Shown piece by piece: positions 9,333-19,280 of a stretch of DNA of 64,000 nucleotides. The position numbers were made by a program, and so were the translations under genes. The notes below the pieces were generated by a model. It worked only from the letters and a program-made list of their open reading frames with translations, made no database searches and was not told the DNA's origin. The first letter of the stretch is position 1; the number at the start of each line of letters is the position of its first letter. This DNA is from Lachnospiraceae bacterium (GTDB lineage Bacteria > Bacillota > Clostridia > Lachnospirales > Lachnospiraceae), in contig CAADYR010000175.1 in NCBI GenBank assembly GCA_900753305.1, positions 6,124 through 70,123 on the forward strand, written 5' to 3'.

Positions 9333-10325
9333 TTATACTGCCCGCATCAGCTCCGCGATCGTTTCTTTTAATTTATTATAGGCTTCCTGTTCATCTTCAA
9401 TATCAGCTACTGCCCTTTCCAGTGGACAAATGCCATCTCCGGTTCGATTACTGATCACGTTGATGCAGCGCTCATAGCTATGCTCAATGCCTTTACGTTC
9501 AAGGTATTCTGCAGCCGCCTGGCTCATCAGATTGCCATGCACTCTGACAGATTTTCCCATAGAAAGCATCATTGCGGCCGCTTTTCCAATAATTTTATCT
9601 ACGATAATGGCGTCCTTCAAGATTTCAGGATTGGAATCAAGTACTTTCATAATAGGTCTGACACCATTTCCTTTATCATGATATATGATCTGATTATTTC
9701 TGATCACAACAAAAGTAGCCTCTTCTGCAGCGATCATTTCTTTTGCCCGATCAAAGATCTCATCCGAACATACTGTTGCTGCCTGTTTCGAATCACTGTC
9801 CGGCATTGTTTTCAACAGCTTATTTACACTTTTTACAATAGACGGAATCAAAAGTAATTGAAGTACAATTCCCGGAATTCCATCTACTACAAATGCAAAA
9901 GCAGATACAAAAGTGACTGCCTTACCGCCTGCAAGAAACAGCATAGCCCAGACAGCACCATGCACGATACGTCCACAGACCATGGCAGCGATCAATGAAA
10001 CATACAGATTCTTGCGCTTCTGATAATACAGCACTCCGCTTACTCCGCCATAAACTGCAAGTTCACACATCATGATCGGCAACATTGGATAAAAAGCCGG
10101 CATTCCTGTCAACAATGAGGATATCAGAGGAACAACCATTCCGCCAATTATTCCCCATACCGGACCACATAACATTCCCATCAGAAAAATCGGAAAATGC
10201 ATTGGTAACAGAATCGTTCCAGGTACTCCAAACGCATGTCCTGTCACATAAGGTAAGATCAGTCCCACTGCTGTCAGCAGCCCCATCGTTGTAATTGTTT
10301 GTGTTTTGTTATTGTGTTTTGTCAT
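9333..10325 (-). CDS. ECF transporter S component fused to DUF1893
   Basis: 330 aa. Residues 1-175 carry about five to six membrane helices with the pattern of energy-coupling-factor S components (GLLTAVGLILPYV, MLCGPVWGIIGGMVVPLISSLLTG). Residues about 185-325 are a soluble DUF1893 domain (FVVIRNNQIIYHDKGNGVRPIMKVLD, VDKIIGKAAAMMLSMG, HGNLMSQAAAEYLERKGI). The S component would bind a vitamin-like substrate and borrow a shared EcfAAT module encoded elsewhere. The substrate is not deducible. Ribosome site AAGGGATG, six bases before ATG. Monocistronic. Confidence 0.83.
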   Translation of the reverse strand: MTKHNNKTQTITTMGLLTAVGLILPYVTGHAFGVPGTILLPMHFPIFLMGMLCGPVWGIIGGMVVPLISSLLTGMPAFYPMLPIMMCELAVYGGVSGVLYYQKRKNLYVSLIAAMVCGRIVHGAVWAMLFLAGGKAVTFVSAFAFVVDGIPGIVLQLLLIPSIVKSVNKLLKTMPDSDSKQAATVCSDEIFDRAKEMIAAEEATFVVIRNNQIIYHDKGNGVRPIMKVLDSNPEILKDAIIVDKIIGKAAAMMLSMGKSVRVHGNLMSQAAAEYLERKGIEHSYERCINVISNRTGDGICPLERAVADIEDEQEAYNKLKETIAELMRAV

Positions 10326-10392
10326 CAGTTACATCCCTTTTATAGTTGTTTTTCTTATTATAATACATATTTTATTTCTACGCAATTGCAGA

Positions 10393-11097
10393 TCAGATAA
10401 CTTCCTGACAGGTCAGATTTTTCCTCTGTCTTATTGCAGGTGCGCAGAAATGTACCGCATTTATAATGATCTGCTGAATCTCTGGTCTATAATAAATCGG
10501 ATATTCCTCATGCCCGGGCTGGAAATAGAATATCTTCCCCAACCCTCTCGTAAAGGTACAGCCACTGCGGAATACCTGTCCTCCGGAAAACCATCCGGCA
10601 AAGATCACATCATCCGGCTTGGGAATATCAAAATATTCACCATACATTTCCTCTTCCGGAAGTTCTATTTTTTCCGGAATCCCGGCAGCAATCGGATGTG
10701 TTGGCATAAGACACCACAGATTCTCCTGTTCTCCATGTTTCCACTTCAACGTCATAGACGTACCTAACAGCTTCTTCATAATCTTTGAAAAGTGTGCAGA
10801 GTGAAGAGCAATTAACCCCATTCCCGCTAACACATGCTGCTGTACTCTCTCTGCAATTTCATCAGAAAACTCATCCTGCAGTGCATGACTCCATATGATC
10901 AGCACATCGGTATCATCCAGTACTTCTCTGGTCAATCCATGCTCCGGCATGTCAAAAGTTGCCGTTCTAACCTGAATGTCCCCCTCTTTTCCAAGAAATC
11001 CTGCAATACAGCCATGTATTCCTTCCGGATATACCTTTCCAATATTCTCATATTCTCTCTCATGCTTGTATTCATTCCATACTGTTACTTTGATCAT
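10393..11097 (-). CDS. ThuA-like (trehalose utilisation-type) protein
   Basis: 234 aa with class I glutamine amidotransferase-like fold of the ThuA family: [15 protein letters not shown] at the start, [39 protein letters not shown] 11097 is chosen because GGAG lies nine bases upstream and family members usually begin at this MIKVTVW; an ATG five codons earlier lacks a good site. It follows a sugar phosphate isomerase/epimerase by 73 bases in the same orientation, a pairing common in carbohydrate catabolic clusters. ThuA proteins take part in disaccharide oxidation in rhizobia; the activity here is unknown. Confidence 0.85.
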   Translation of the reverse strand: MIKVTVWNEYKHEREYENIGKVYPEGIHGCIAGFLGKEGDIQVRTATFDMPEHGLTREVLDDTDVLIIWSHALQDEFSDEIAERVQQHVLAGMGLIALHSAHFSKIMKKLLGTSMTLKWKHGEQENLWCLMPTHPIAAGIPEKIELPEEEMYGEYFDIPKPDDVIFAGWFSGGQVFRSGCTFTRGLGKIFYFQPGHEEYPIYYRPEIQQIIINAVHFCAPAIRQRKNLTCQEVI

Positions 11098-11170
11098 GAT
11101 GTTTTTCTCCATTTTCCGTGAAGCAATAATGCCATCACTTTTTCATAGCTTTCTTCTTTTACTTATATTA

Positions 11171-11974
11171 TCATTCAAAATTATCCCTCAGAAATGCCGC
11201 TGACCTCTGTATGCACTTTTCCTGATCCAGCGCATCGAAATGTTCGATTGCAAAATAACCTTCATACCCGGATTCTACAACCTTGGCAAGTATCTCTTTC
11301 ATAGGAATATAGCCATCACCTACAGCAACCGACTCCGCTCCACGATCCTTACAATGCACATGAATAACTCTGTCTTTCAGTTCTTCCCATGCAGTGAAGA
11401 TATCTTCCTTGTGGATAATAAAATTACCGGTGTCAAAAGTAATCCACAGATCAGGGATCTTTCTCATGAACCACTTCATACCATTTACGCAGGCAATAGG
11501 CGAATCGGTATTGTCAAAATCTTCTATGACTACCTGTATTCCCTGTTTCTTCGCCATGGCAGCAATATCTGCCATACCCTGCACCATTCGAAGTGCTTTT
11601 TCATTCTGTTCAAGGAATGCCGCTGTTTTCTCATAATCATGGATACACGCAACATAGTCCTTTGTTTCTTCTTTAAAAAATCCCGGAACTACCAGAATCT
11701 TACCCGCCCCGGCTTTTTTCGCAGTATCCACATGGCACTGTGCCCGCCTTGTCTCATCTTTTGAATCCATCTCATAGAATTCATAGACACAGCTTACATC
11801 CAACTGCGCATCCTTTAATAACCCATAGGTTTCTTCGTGTTCGTTCAAATATGTCATATTGATCTCAACCGCATCAATTCCAGAGTCCTTTGCCTCCTGT
11901 AAAAGAAAAGGAATCTCCTTCCCCGTCTGTTCTGCCGCCTGTAGAATATGATCATAAAATACAGAAATTTTCAT
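11171..11974 (-). CDS. Sugar phosphate isomerase/epimerase (xylose isomerase-like TIM barrel)
   Basis: 267 aa. Motifs of the AP-endonuclease-2/xylose-isomerase-like barrel are present: DAVEINMTYL, VVIEDFDN, WITFDTGNF, VIHVHCKDR, GYFAIEHF, with the usual Glu/Asp/His metal ligands. AGGAGGGG precedes the ATG at 11974. Likely acts on a sugar or inositol-type intermediate together with the downstream ThuA-like protein. The specific substrate cannot be read from the sequence. Confidence 0.85.
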   Translation of the reverse strand: MKISVFYDHILQAAEQTGKEIPFLLQEAKDSGIDAVEINMTYLNEHEETYGLLKDAQLDVSCVYEFYEMDSKDETRRAQCHVDTAKKAGAGKILVVPGFFKEETKDYVACIHDYEKTAAFLEQNEKALRMVQGMADIAAMAKKQGIQVVIEDFDNTDSPIACVNGMKWFMRKIPDLWITFDTGNFIIHKEDIFTAWEELKDRVIHVHCKDRGAESVAVGDGYIPMKEILAKVVESGYEGYFAIEHFDALDQEKCIQRSAAFLRDNFE

Positions 11975-12052
11975 ATGTTCTTTCCCCTCCTGTATACATT
12001 TACTCTTATTATAACAAAATTTGATTTCACAGGAAATACATAATCCACTGCT

Positions 12053-13333
12053 TTATCTATTCGTTGAATACTGTAACAACCATTTCCAGACAGGAACCAC
12101 ATCAATGACGATGCCCTCACAATCAAGTGTTGTTTCTTCGCTGTTAGTAATAAGAAGACATTTGGATCCAGGAATGAAATTGTGTAGTTTGACAAAAGAT
12201 CTGGTTTCCCTTTCTCTTGTGTCAATATCATCAAGAACCTGCATACTTACCTGAATGGCAAGGTTTTCGACCGGAACATAAAAGTCGATCTCTACGTTAT
12301 TCTCAAAGAAATAAACATTTTCCACACCATATCGTCTGATCAGTTCAATTGCAACAAGATTCTCTAACTGTGCGGATTTGCAGTCTAATAACATAAGACC
12401 AAGCAGCCCGGTATCCATAAAGTAATATTTAGGGGAGGTTTCTTTTTCCACAAGTTTTGCAGCGTAGTTTTGTAAAGTAAAGAGAAGGTAGGAGTCTGTC
12501 ATATATCCCACATAATTGATCACAGTTTGTTTTCCCAAAGAAGTACCGGCACTTTTTAAGATATTGGTTAGTCTGGTAAAAGATAATGGCTTGGTAACTG
12601 ATTCAGCAATTTTCTTCAGGATCAGTCTGACTGCGAAATCATTAGAAATTTTATTTCTTGCAATAATATCTCCGAGATATACAGTCTGATAAATACTGCT
12701 TAAAAAAGGTTTCTTGTTCTTAATTTCAACTAATTCCGGAAAAGCACCATAGGTTACGTATTCATTGTATTGACTCAGAACATCAGCCTTGTCTTTTGTG
12801 CTGAGTACGTCTAAGTAATTTTTCTCTTTTTTATTGGCAATAAGATATTCGGAAAAAGAATATGGGTATACATTAAGAATTACAAATCTGCCACCAAGCG
12901 TTGATGCTATTTCACTACTGAGCATTTTACTGTTACTGCCGGTTATATTGATCCTGTATTTCATATCAGCAATTCTACGGACAAATTTTTCCCACCCATC
13001 GACATTTTGAATTTCATCAAGAAATAAATAAGGCCTGTTATCTGTGCCAGCTATCTCCATGCCTATTTCCAGGATCGTATTCAAATCTTCCGTTGTTATT
13101 TCCAAAAGTCGTTCATCTTCAAAATTCACATAAACGATCTGTGACAAAGGAATTCCTTTTTCTTCTAATTGTTTTATTTGTTGATACATTAAGTATGATT
13201 TACCGGTTCTTCTGATACCAACAAAACAGTAATTAACATTGTCTTCCAGAGGATATTGTCTGGTTATCAAGGGATTATTAAGGTAGATATCTTTCTGATC
13301 AATTAATATTTGCTTTAAGGTGTCTCTATTCAT
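12053..13333 (-). CDS. AAA_14 / DUF4143 ATPase
   Basis: 426 aa. Walker A GIRRTGKSYL near residue 45, Walker B PYLFLDEIQNV, sensor NITGSNSKML, then a DUF4143 C-terminal domain that resembles a restriction-endonuclease fold (VYFFENNVEIDFYVPVENLAIQVSM); the usual catalytic Lys of that fold appears to be Gln/Val here. Start at ATG 13333 with AAGGAGG five bases upstream. These ATPases are widespread, often single, and their role is not established. Base use is more AT-rich than the flanking suf genes, so it may have been acquired. Confidence 0.85.
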   Translation of the reverse strand: MNRDTLKQILIDQKDIYLNNPLITRQYPLEDNVNYCFVGIRRTGKSYLMYQQIKQLEEKGIPLSQIVYVNFEDERLLEITTEDLNTILEIGMEIAGTDNRPYLFLDEIQNVDGWEKFVRRIADMKYRINITGSNSKMLSSEIASTLGGRFVILNVYPYSFSEYLIANKKEKNYLDVLSTKDKADVLSQYNEYVTYGAFPELVEIKNKKPFLSSIYQTVYLGDIIARNKISNDFAVRLILKKIAESVTKPLSFTRLTNILKSAGTSLGKQTVINYVGYMTDSYLLFTLQNYAAKLVEKETSPKYYFMDTGLLGLMLLDCKSAQLENLVAIELIRRYGVENVYFFENNVEIDFYVPVENLAIQVSMQVLDDIDTRERETRSFVKLHNFIPGSKCLLITNSEETTLDCEGIVIDVVPVWKWLLQYSTNR

Positions 13334-13562
13334 AGCAGCCTCCTTTATACAAGACAATTATATATTAATATTGTTCTATAGACAAGACAAAAATGCAAGT
13401 AAACTGTTTTGTGTAGATATAAATTATACATAGTATATGCCTGTTTCATTTATATGATTCAACATATGAACCTTGAAGTTGGCTTGGAATATTCCGATAT
13501 TGTGAATTTCTTCATTTTCCCTTATAATTTACCTGTCATTCATTTAAACGGAGGTTTTCATT

Positions 13563-14318
13563 ATGAAATTTATATCATGGAATGTAAATGGGCTGCGTGC
13601 CTGCATTCAGAAAGGTTTTCTGGATTTTTTCAATACAATTGATGCGGATTTCTTCTGCATACAGGAATCTAAATTACAGGAAGGACAGATTACACTTGAT
13701 CTGCCGGGATATCATCAATACTGGAATTACGCTGAGAAGAAAGGCTATTCCGGTACTGCCATTTTTGCCAGAAAAGAACCATTATCTGCCACTTATGGCA
13801 TCGGCATCGAAGAACACGATAAAGAAGGACGCGTCATCACATTAGAATATGACAACTTCTATCTGGTAACCTGTTACACACCCAATTCACAAAATGAGCT
13901 GGCAAGACTGCCTTACCGTATGCGCTGGGAAAACGATTTTCTCGCATATCTGCAATCATTAGATGCCAAAAAGCCCGTCATACTGTGTGGCGACCTGAAT
14001 GTTGCACACAATGAGATCGATCTGAAAAATCCATCGTCCAACCGCAAAAATGCCGGTTTTTCGGATGAGGAACGGGCTAAGATGACAACTTTGCTGAATG
14101 CCGGTTTCACAGATACTTTCCGCTATTTTTATCCTGATACAGAAGGAATCTATTCCTGGTGGTCATACAGATTCAAGGCGCGCGAGAAGAATGCCGGATG
14201 GCGTATTGATTATTTCATTACCTCAAAGCGTCTGGATCAGGAATTGAAGAAAGCAGCGATCCACACCGATATCTTCGGTTCAGACCACTGCCCTGTTGAA
14301 CTGGAAATCGATATATAA
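13563..14318 (+). CDS. Exodeoxyribonuclease III (AP endonuclease)
   Basis: 251 aa, normal for the ExoIII/ExoA family. Readable active-site blocks: SWNVNGLRA, CIQESKLQ (metal-binding Glu), GDLNVAHNEIDL, YSWWSYR and SDHCPVELEI (catalytic Asp-His). It repairs abasic sites and trims 3' ends. ACGGAGG is nine bases before ATG. It is a plus-strand gene in the left arm yet its coding strand is C-rich, which helps to show that the plus strand is the lagging strand here. Confidence 0.93.
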   Translation: MKFISWNVNGLRACIQKGFLDFFNTIDADFFCIQESKLQEGQITLDLPGYHQYWNYAEKKGYSGTAIFARKEPLSATYGIGIEEHDKEGRVITLEYDNFYLVTCYTPNSQNELARLPYRMRWENDFLAYLQSLDAKKPVILCGDLNVAHNEIDLKNPSSNRKNAGFSDEERAKMTTLLNAGFTDTFRYFYPDTEGIYSWWSYRFKAREKNAGWRIDYFITSKRLDQELKKAAIHTDIFGSDHCPVELEIDI

Positions 14319-14328
14319 TTGTAATATC

Positions 14329-14751
14329 TTATTTTTCCAGAAGTTCTTCCATTGTATGCCATCCCAGTACTGCACATTTTACTCTCGCCGGCATATGAGA
14401 AATATCCTGCAATGCAGAGCCTTCTTCCAGCTCTTCTATTTCTTCGGCAGATGCTTCTCCTTTGATCATTCGAAGGAAAATATCTGCCAGATGCATTGCC
14501 TCGTCTTTTGACTTTCCAATGATAAGCTCCAGCATAATATCCGCAGATGCCTGGGAAATCGCACATCCATCGCCCACATAGGCTCCATCCGTGATCTTGC
14601 CATCTTCTACCTTAAGCTGCAGAATAATGTCATCACCACAGCTTGGGTTCACACCTTCCAGCACCAGATTCGCATCATCCAGCTTATGCTTATGCACAGG
14701 ATGCTGATTGTGATCGATCAGTATTTCGTGATAAAAGGTATTACTCTCCAT
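14329..14751 (-). CDS. sufU: Iron-sulfur cluster assembly protein SufU
   Basis: 140 aa NifU-like protein of the Gram-positive SUF system. Three zinc-binding Cys are in place (NPSCGDD, GDGCAIS, RVKCAVLGW). SufU accepts sulfur from SufS. Its ATG overlaps the 3' end of sufS by 11 bases, so it is translationally coupled as the last gene of the suf operon. Confidence 0.94.
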   Translation of the reverse strand: MESNTFYHEILIDHNQHPVHKHKLDDANLVLEGVNPSCGDDIILQLKVEDGKITDGAYVGDGCAISQASADIMLELIIGKSKDEAMHLADIFLRMIKGEASAEEIEELEEGSALQDISHMPARVKCAVLGWHTMEELLEK

Positions 14752-15952
14752 AACCCATTTTCCTCCTAACCTGACTTAGACTCGCCAAGAAGCGGTCAAT
14801 ATCTTCCTTCGTATTATAAAAGGCAAAACTGGCTCTGGCACAGGAACGGATTTCCAGATGAGCCAGAAGCGGCTGCGCACAATGGTGTCCTGCTCTGATG
14901 GCAACTCCATCCTCATCCAGAATCGATGCCACATCATGCGGATGTACATCCTTTACTGCGAAACTGATAATACCATGATGTTCTTCCCAGTTTGAACTGC
15001 CTATGATCTGTATCCCCTGTATCTGCTGCATGCCTTCAAAGGCATATTTTGTAAGCTCCTGCTCTTTACAGACAATATTTTCCATTCCAATGGAATCCAT
15101 GTAATCCAGTGCCGCCGCCAGTGCAACCGCACCACCGCCATTGACCGTTCCCGCTTCGAATTTATGTGGCAGTTCTGCATAAGTGGCCCCTGTTCTGGTC
15201 ACATATTCGATCATCTCACCGCCACTCAGGAATGGAGGCATCTGTTCTAACAAAGCCTCTTTACCATATAAAACACCGATTCCCATAGGTGCCATCAGTT
15301 TATGCCCGGAAAAGGCAACAAAATCTGCATCCAGCTTCACAACATCAACCTTCATATGCGGTGCGCTCTGGGCTGCATCTACCAGAACAACACCACCATT
15401 GGCATGAACCTTCTCAATGATTGTTTCTACCGGATTGATACACCCCAGTACATTTGATACATGTCCTATTGCCGCCAATTTTGTATGTGATGTTATTTTA
15501 TTCTTGATTTCCTCAGGTGTCAATGTACCATCCTGTTCACAATCCAGATATACCAGTCTGGCTCCGGTAGCCTTTGCCACCATCTGCCAGGGAAGCAGAT
15601 TGCTGTGATGTTCCATAACAGTAACCAGTATCTCATCATCTGCATTCAGGAAGTTCAGGCCATAACTGTATGCCACCAGATTGATACTCTCCGTTGTATT
15701 TCTGGTAAAGATGATCTCTTTCGCACTTCCTGCATTGAGGAAGCGTCTGACACGCTCCCTCGCATTTTCATACTGTTCTGTCGCCTCTACTCCTAATTCA
15801 TAGAGTCCTCTCAGCGGATTGGCATTATATTTCTCATAGAAATTCTTCTCTGCCTCTAATACAGAAAACGGTCTTTGTTCCGTAGCTGCATTATCCAGAT
15901 AAGCGATCGACCGATTCATCAACAGGGGGAAATCTTTCTTATAATCCGTCAT
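14741..15952 (-). CDS. sufS: Cysteine desulfurase SufS
   Basis: 403 aa PLP enzyme that takes sulfur from cysteine for Fe-S assembly. The PLP Lys is in FSGHKLMAPMGIGVLYG, the persulfide Cys in IRAGHHCAQPL, and the pocket His in VMEHHSNLLPW. Overlaps the end of sufD by 14 bases, with GGAGG inside the sufD coding end as ribosome site. Confidence 0.95.
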   Translation of the reverse strand: MTDYKKDFPLLMNRSIAYLDNAATEQRPFSVLEAEKNFYEKYNANPLRGLYELGVEATEQYENARERVRRFLNAGSAKEIIFTRNTTESINLVAYSYGLNFLNADDEILVTVMEHHSNLLPWQMVAKATGARLVYLDCEQDGTLTPEEIKNKITSHTKLAAIGHVSNVLGCINPVETIIEKVHANGGVVLVDAAQSAPHMKVDVVKLDADFVAFSGHKLMAPMGIGVLYGKEALLEQMPPFLSGGEMIEYVTRTGATYAELPHKFEAGTVNGGGAVALAAALDYMDSIGMENIVCKEQELTKYAFEGMQQIQGIQIIGSSNWEEHHGIISFAVKDVHPHDVASILDEDGVAIRAGHHCAQPLLAHLEIRSCARASFAFYNTKEDIDRFLASLSQVRRKMGYGE

Positions 15953-16982
15953 GATATGCCTCTACCTCCTTGCGTACATCTTCGTCCGGGATCAGACTGC
16001 ACAGAGCATCTATCTTTGCTTTTGCAATAATACGCTCTGCTTCTTCCTTGCTGATTCCGCGTGACCCCAGATAAAAAAGCATTGACTCATCCAGTTTACC
16101 AATCGTTGCACCGTGATTACCTTCCACGTCTTCTTCTGCACACAGGATCAAAGGAATTGTCTGATTCACCACATCATCACCAATCAGCAATACATCCTCT
16201 TTCTCATTTCCTACTGCACCAGAGCTTCCATGCAGGAAATCAATGGTTCCTCGAAACAGCTTAAATGCCTGGTCACGAAGGATTCCCGAAACCTCCATAT
16301 TACTCTCTGTCTTTGCACCCTGATGACGGGCTACATAGTTCATATCAATATGCTGGTCATCTCTGCCCAGATATCCGATTTTTGCATCCATGCTGCTCTT
16401 TTGACCTTGCAGGTCAATCAGTCCACCGGCATATACCTGATTACCACCCAATGAAATATGCACGATTTCTACCGAAGCATCCTCTTCACAATAACCACCT
16501 ACATCATGCAGTACATCATAACTCTTATCCAGCAGTTGCGCAAAATACAGTCTGACTTTCGCACCTTTCCTGGCGTATACCTTCACCTGCAATGCAGAAA
16601 GTCCGGCACAGCCTGATTCATTCGCTGTTGTAAAGATATAAGAAGTCTCGCTGTTTTCTTCTGCATAGATCTGTACTTTATTATAGTAATTATGGTTGTC
16701 CTGATATCGAAGCCGATAGAGAACCGGCTTATCATCCTGTGTCTCTTTTGCTGCATGGAAACTATCAGCCTCTATGGATGCTCCCAGAATATCCATATCA
16801 TGTCCCATACCACTATTTAGACTGTTCCAGTCAATCTCTGTACTTTCTCTTGTAATCGCTGCATCAGGCATTTTTATCTGTGCTTTCAATGCAACATCTA
16901 TTGTAATATCACTTATCCTGCTTTCATTCATTCCCAGACGGTTCCATGTTGGAGCAGGCAGTTTATTGATTGTCATTTCCAT
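15939..16982 (-). CDS. sufD: Fe-S assembly scaffold protein SufD
   Basis: 347 aa beta-helix protein of the SufBCD scaffold. It shares the C-terminal SufB/SufD signature (NHGATIGKLDESMLFYLGSRGISKEEAERIIAKA). GGAGG precedes the ATG. Lies 12 bases after sufB. Diverges from SufB in the middle, as expected for SufD, which lacks the SufB Cys. Confidence 0.92.
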   Translation of the reverse strand: MEMTINKLPAPTWNRLGMNESRISDITIDVALKAQIKMPDAAITRESTEIDWNSLNSGMGHDMDILGASIEADSFHAAKETQDDKPVLYRLRYQDNHNYYNKVQIYAEENSETSYIFTTANESGCAGLSALQVKVYARKGAKVRLYFAQLLDKSYDVLHDVGGYCEEDASVEIVHISLGGNQVYAGGLIDLQGQKSSMDAKIGYLGRDDQHIDMNYVARHQGAKTESNMEVSGILRDQAFKLFRGTIDFLHGSSGAVGNEKEDVLLIGDDVVNQTIPLILCAEEDVEGNHGATIGKLDESMLFYLGSRGISKEEAERIIAKAKIDALCSLIPDEDVRKEVEAYHDGL

Positions 16983-16994
16983 AATGGTTCCTCC

Positions 16995-18401
16995 TTAACC
17001 AATACATCCGATCATTTCCAAACGGATCAGATTGTTCATTTCCACTGCATACTCAAGCGGCAACTCTTTTGATACATTATCTGCGAAACCGCTGACGATC
17101 ATTGCTCTCGCTTCTTCTTCGCTGATTCCTCTGGACATCAGATAAAATACTGCTTCATCACTGATTCTTCCAATCTTGGCTTCATGACCTACATCTGCAT
17201 TCTTCGTGCGGATATCCATAGCAGGGATCGTATCAGATCTGGAGATATCATCCAGCATCAGGGACTGACAGGATACTGCGGATTTGCTGTTCTCTGCTTC
17301 CTTTGTCATAGCTACACTGCTTCTGAACGTACTGATTCCACCGTCTTTTGAAATGGATCTCGTATTGATATAGGAAGATGTCTCAGGTGCCGCATGTACA
17401 ACTTTGGCTCCCGTATCCAGATTTTGTCCTTTACCTGCAAACGTGATTCCGGTAAATTCCATTCTGGCTCCTTTTCCCTTCAAAATACTCATGGGATACA
17501 GATACGATACATGAGAACCAAAAGAACCTGATACCCACTCAATGGTTCCACCCTCTTTGACCAGAGCACGCTTCGTATTGAGGTTGTACATATTCTTGGA
17601 CCAGTTCTCGATCGTAGAATAACGCAGTCTTGCATTCTTTTCTACAAAAAGCTCTACGCATCCGGCATGGAGATTTGCCACATTATATTTTGGAGCCGAA
17701 CACCCCTCTATGAAATGCAGATCAGCGCCCTCATCTACAATGATCAGTGTGTGTTCAAACTGCCCTGCACCGGGCGCATTCAGTCTGAAATAAGACTGCA
17801 ACGGGATTTCCACGGATACACCGGGTGGCACATAGACAAAGGAACCACCTGACCACACTGCCCCATGAAGAGCGGCAAATTTATGGTCAGTGGGCTTGAC
17901 CAGCTTCATGAAATGACTGCGTACCATGTCTGCATATTCACCATTCAACGCACTTTCCATATCCGTATAGATAACGCCCTGTGATGCTACTTCTTCTCTT
18001 ACATTATGATAAACCAGTTCTGAATCATACTGTGCACCTACACCGGCAAGGGATTTTCGCTCGGCCTGTGGAATTCCCAGACGTTCAAAGGTATCCTTGA
18101 TATCCTTGGGTACATCTGACCATTTCGCACTCATATGCGTATTGGGACGCACATAAGTTACGATCTCATCCATATTCAAGCCTTCAATTGATGGTCCCCA
18201 GTTCGGAACCTGTAACTGATTATAGATCTGCAAAGACTCCAGACGGAAAAGCTGCATCCATTGCGGGTCCTTTTTCTCTTTGGAAATCTGTTCTACAATG
18301 GCTGGAGTCAGACCTTCTTTGACACGATATACGTCTTTTTCTTCGTTTTTGATATCATACACGCTTCTGTCGATATCTTCTACATACGTCTTTTCACTCA
18401 T
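16995..18401 (-). CDS. sufB: Fe-S assembly scaffold protein SufB
   Basis: 468 aa, the usual SufB length, when started at ATG 18401 (MSEKTYVEDIDRS) with GAGGTGG five bases upstream; an upstream in-frame ATG lies in the end of sufC. Conserved signatures include WSGGSFVYVPPGVSVEIPLQ, the conserved Cys region SAVSCQSLMLDD and DVGHEAKIGRISDEAVFYLMSRG. Builds the nascent cluster with SufC and SufD in the cytoplasm. Confidence 0.95.
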   Translation of the reverse strand: MSEKTYVEDIDRSVYDIKNEEKDVYRVKEGLTPAIVEQISKEKKDPQWMQLFRLESLQIYNQLQVPNWGPSIEGLNMDEIVTYVRPNTHMSAKWSDVPKDIKDTFERLGIPQAERKSLAGVGAQYDSELVYHNVREEVASQGVIYTDMESALNGEYADMVRSHFMKLVKPTDHKFAALHGAVWSGGSFVYVPPGVSVEIPLQSYFRLNAPGAGQFEHTLIIVDEGADLHFIEGCSAPKYNVANLHAGCVELFVEKNARLRYSTIENWSKNMYNLNTKRALVKEGGTIEWVSGSFGSHVSYLYPMSILKGKGARMEFTGITFAGKGQNLDTGAKVVHAAPETSSYINTRSISKDGGISTFRSSVAMTKEAENSKSAVSCQSLMLDDISRSDTIPAMDIRTKNADVGHEAKIGRISDEAVFYLMSRGISEEEARAMIVSGFADNVSKELPLEYAVEMNNLIRLEMIGCIG

Positions 18402-18411
18402 GGCAGCCACC

Positions 18412-19164
18412 TCACATCTGTTCTTTGAACTGTTCATAACCTTCACGGTTGATCTGTTCTATCAGGGAAGCATCTCCTGTCGCAATGATATGACCATTTA
18501 CCATGACATGTGTATAATCTACATGCAGAGATTCCAGAATCTTGGTACTGTGCGTAATGATAAGCAGAGAACTGTCCGGATTCTCCTGCTGATATACATG
18601 GATACCTTCAGAAGCCAGTCGTACTGCATCTACGTCCAGACCGGAATCCGTTTCATCCAGAATCGCCAGACTGGGTTTTAACATCATAAGCTGCAGGATC
18701 TCTGACTTTTTCTTCTCTCCTCCGGAAAAGCCAACATTCAGATCACGCTCTGCATAGGAAGGATCCATCTGTAATACTTCCATTGCCTTTTGAAGCTGTT
18801 TCTTGAATTCCCATAATTTCACATGACTGCCTGTTCTTTGTGCCAATGCGTTTCTGATAAAACTCTCCAGTGAAAGCCCCGGTACTTCCAGCGGTTCCTG
18901 AAACGAAAGAAACATGCCTGCTTTCGCCCTTTTATCAGCCGAAGTTTCAGTCATGTCCTCTCCATTGAATATAATATGCCCCTGCGTTACCTGATACTTC
19001 GGATTCCCTGTCAATACATAACCCAGGGTAGATTTACCCGCACCGTTTGGTCCCATCAGTACATGTGTTTCACCTTTTTTTATATCAAGACTCACCCCAT
19101 GAAGAATTTCCTTATCCTCAACTCGGGCGGTCACCTGATTAACCTGTAGAATTTCTTTACTCAT
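18412..19164 (-). CDS. sufC: SUF system ATPase SufC
   Basis: 250 aa ABC-type ATPase that drives the SufBCD scaffold. Walker A GPNGAGKST, signature FSGGEKKKSEILQ, Walker B LAILDETDSGLDVDAV. Start at ATG 19164 with GAGGAGG upstream. First gene of sufCBDSU. A TATAAT lies upstream (in TTATAATAGG on the minus strand, about 19190) but no convincing -35, so regulation by an Fe-S sensor is possible but not visible. Confidence 0.95.
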   Translation of the reverse strand: MSKEILQVNQVTARVEDKEILHGVSLDIKKGETHVLMGPNGAGKSTLGYVLTGNPKYQVTQGHIIFNGEDMTETSADKRAKAGMFLSFQEPLEVPGLSLESFIRNALAQRTGSHVKLWEFKKQLQKAMEVLQMDPSYAERDLNVGFSGGEKKKSEILQLMMLKPSLAILDETDSGLDVDAVRLASEGIHVYQQENPDSSLLIITHSTKILESLHVDYTHVMVNGHIIATGDASLIEQINREGYEQFKEQM

Positions 19165-19280
19165 ATGAGTTCCTCCTCTTTTAATTCCTATTATAACCAT
19201 AGGTTTACTTCTAACTCATTGTAAATGGAAACTTACAAGAAAGCAATGCTCATATGAATAATTTAATAAAATTTTATCAA

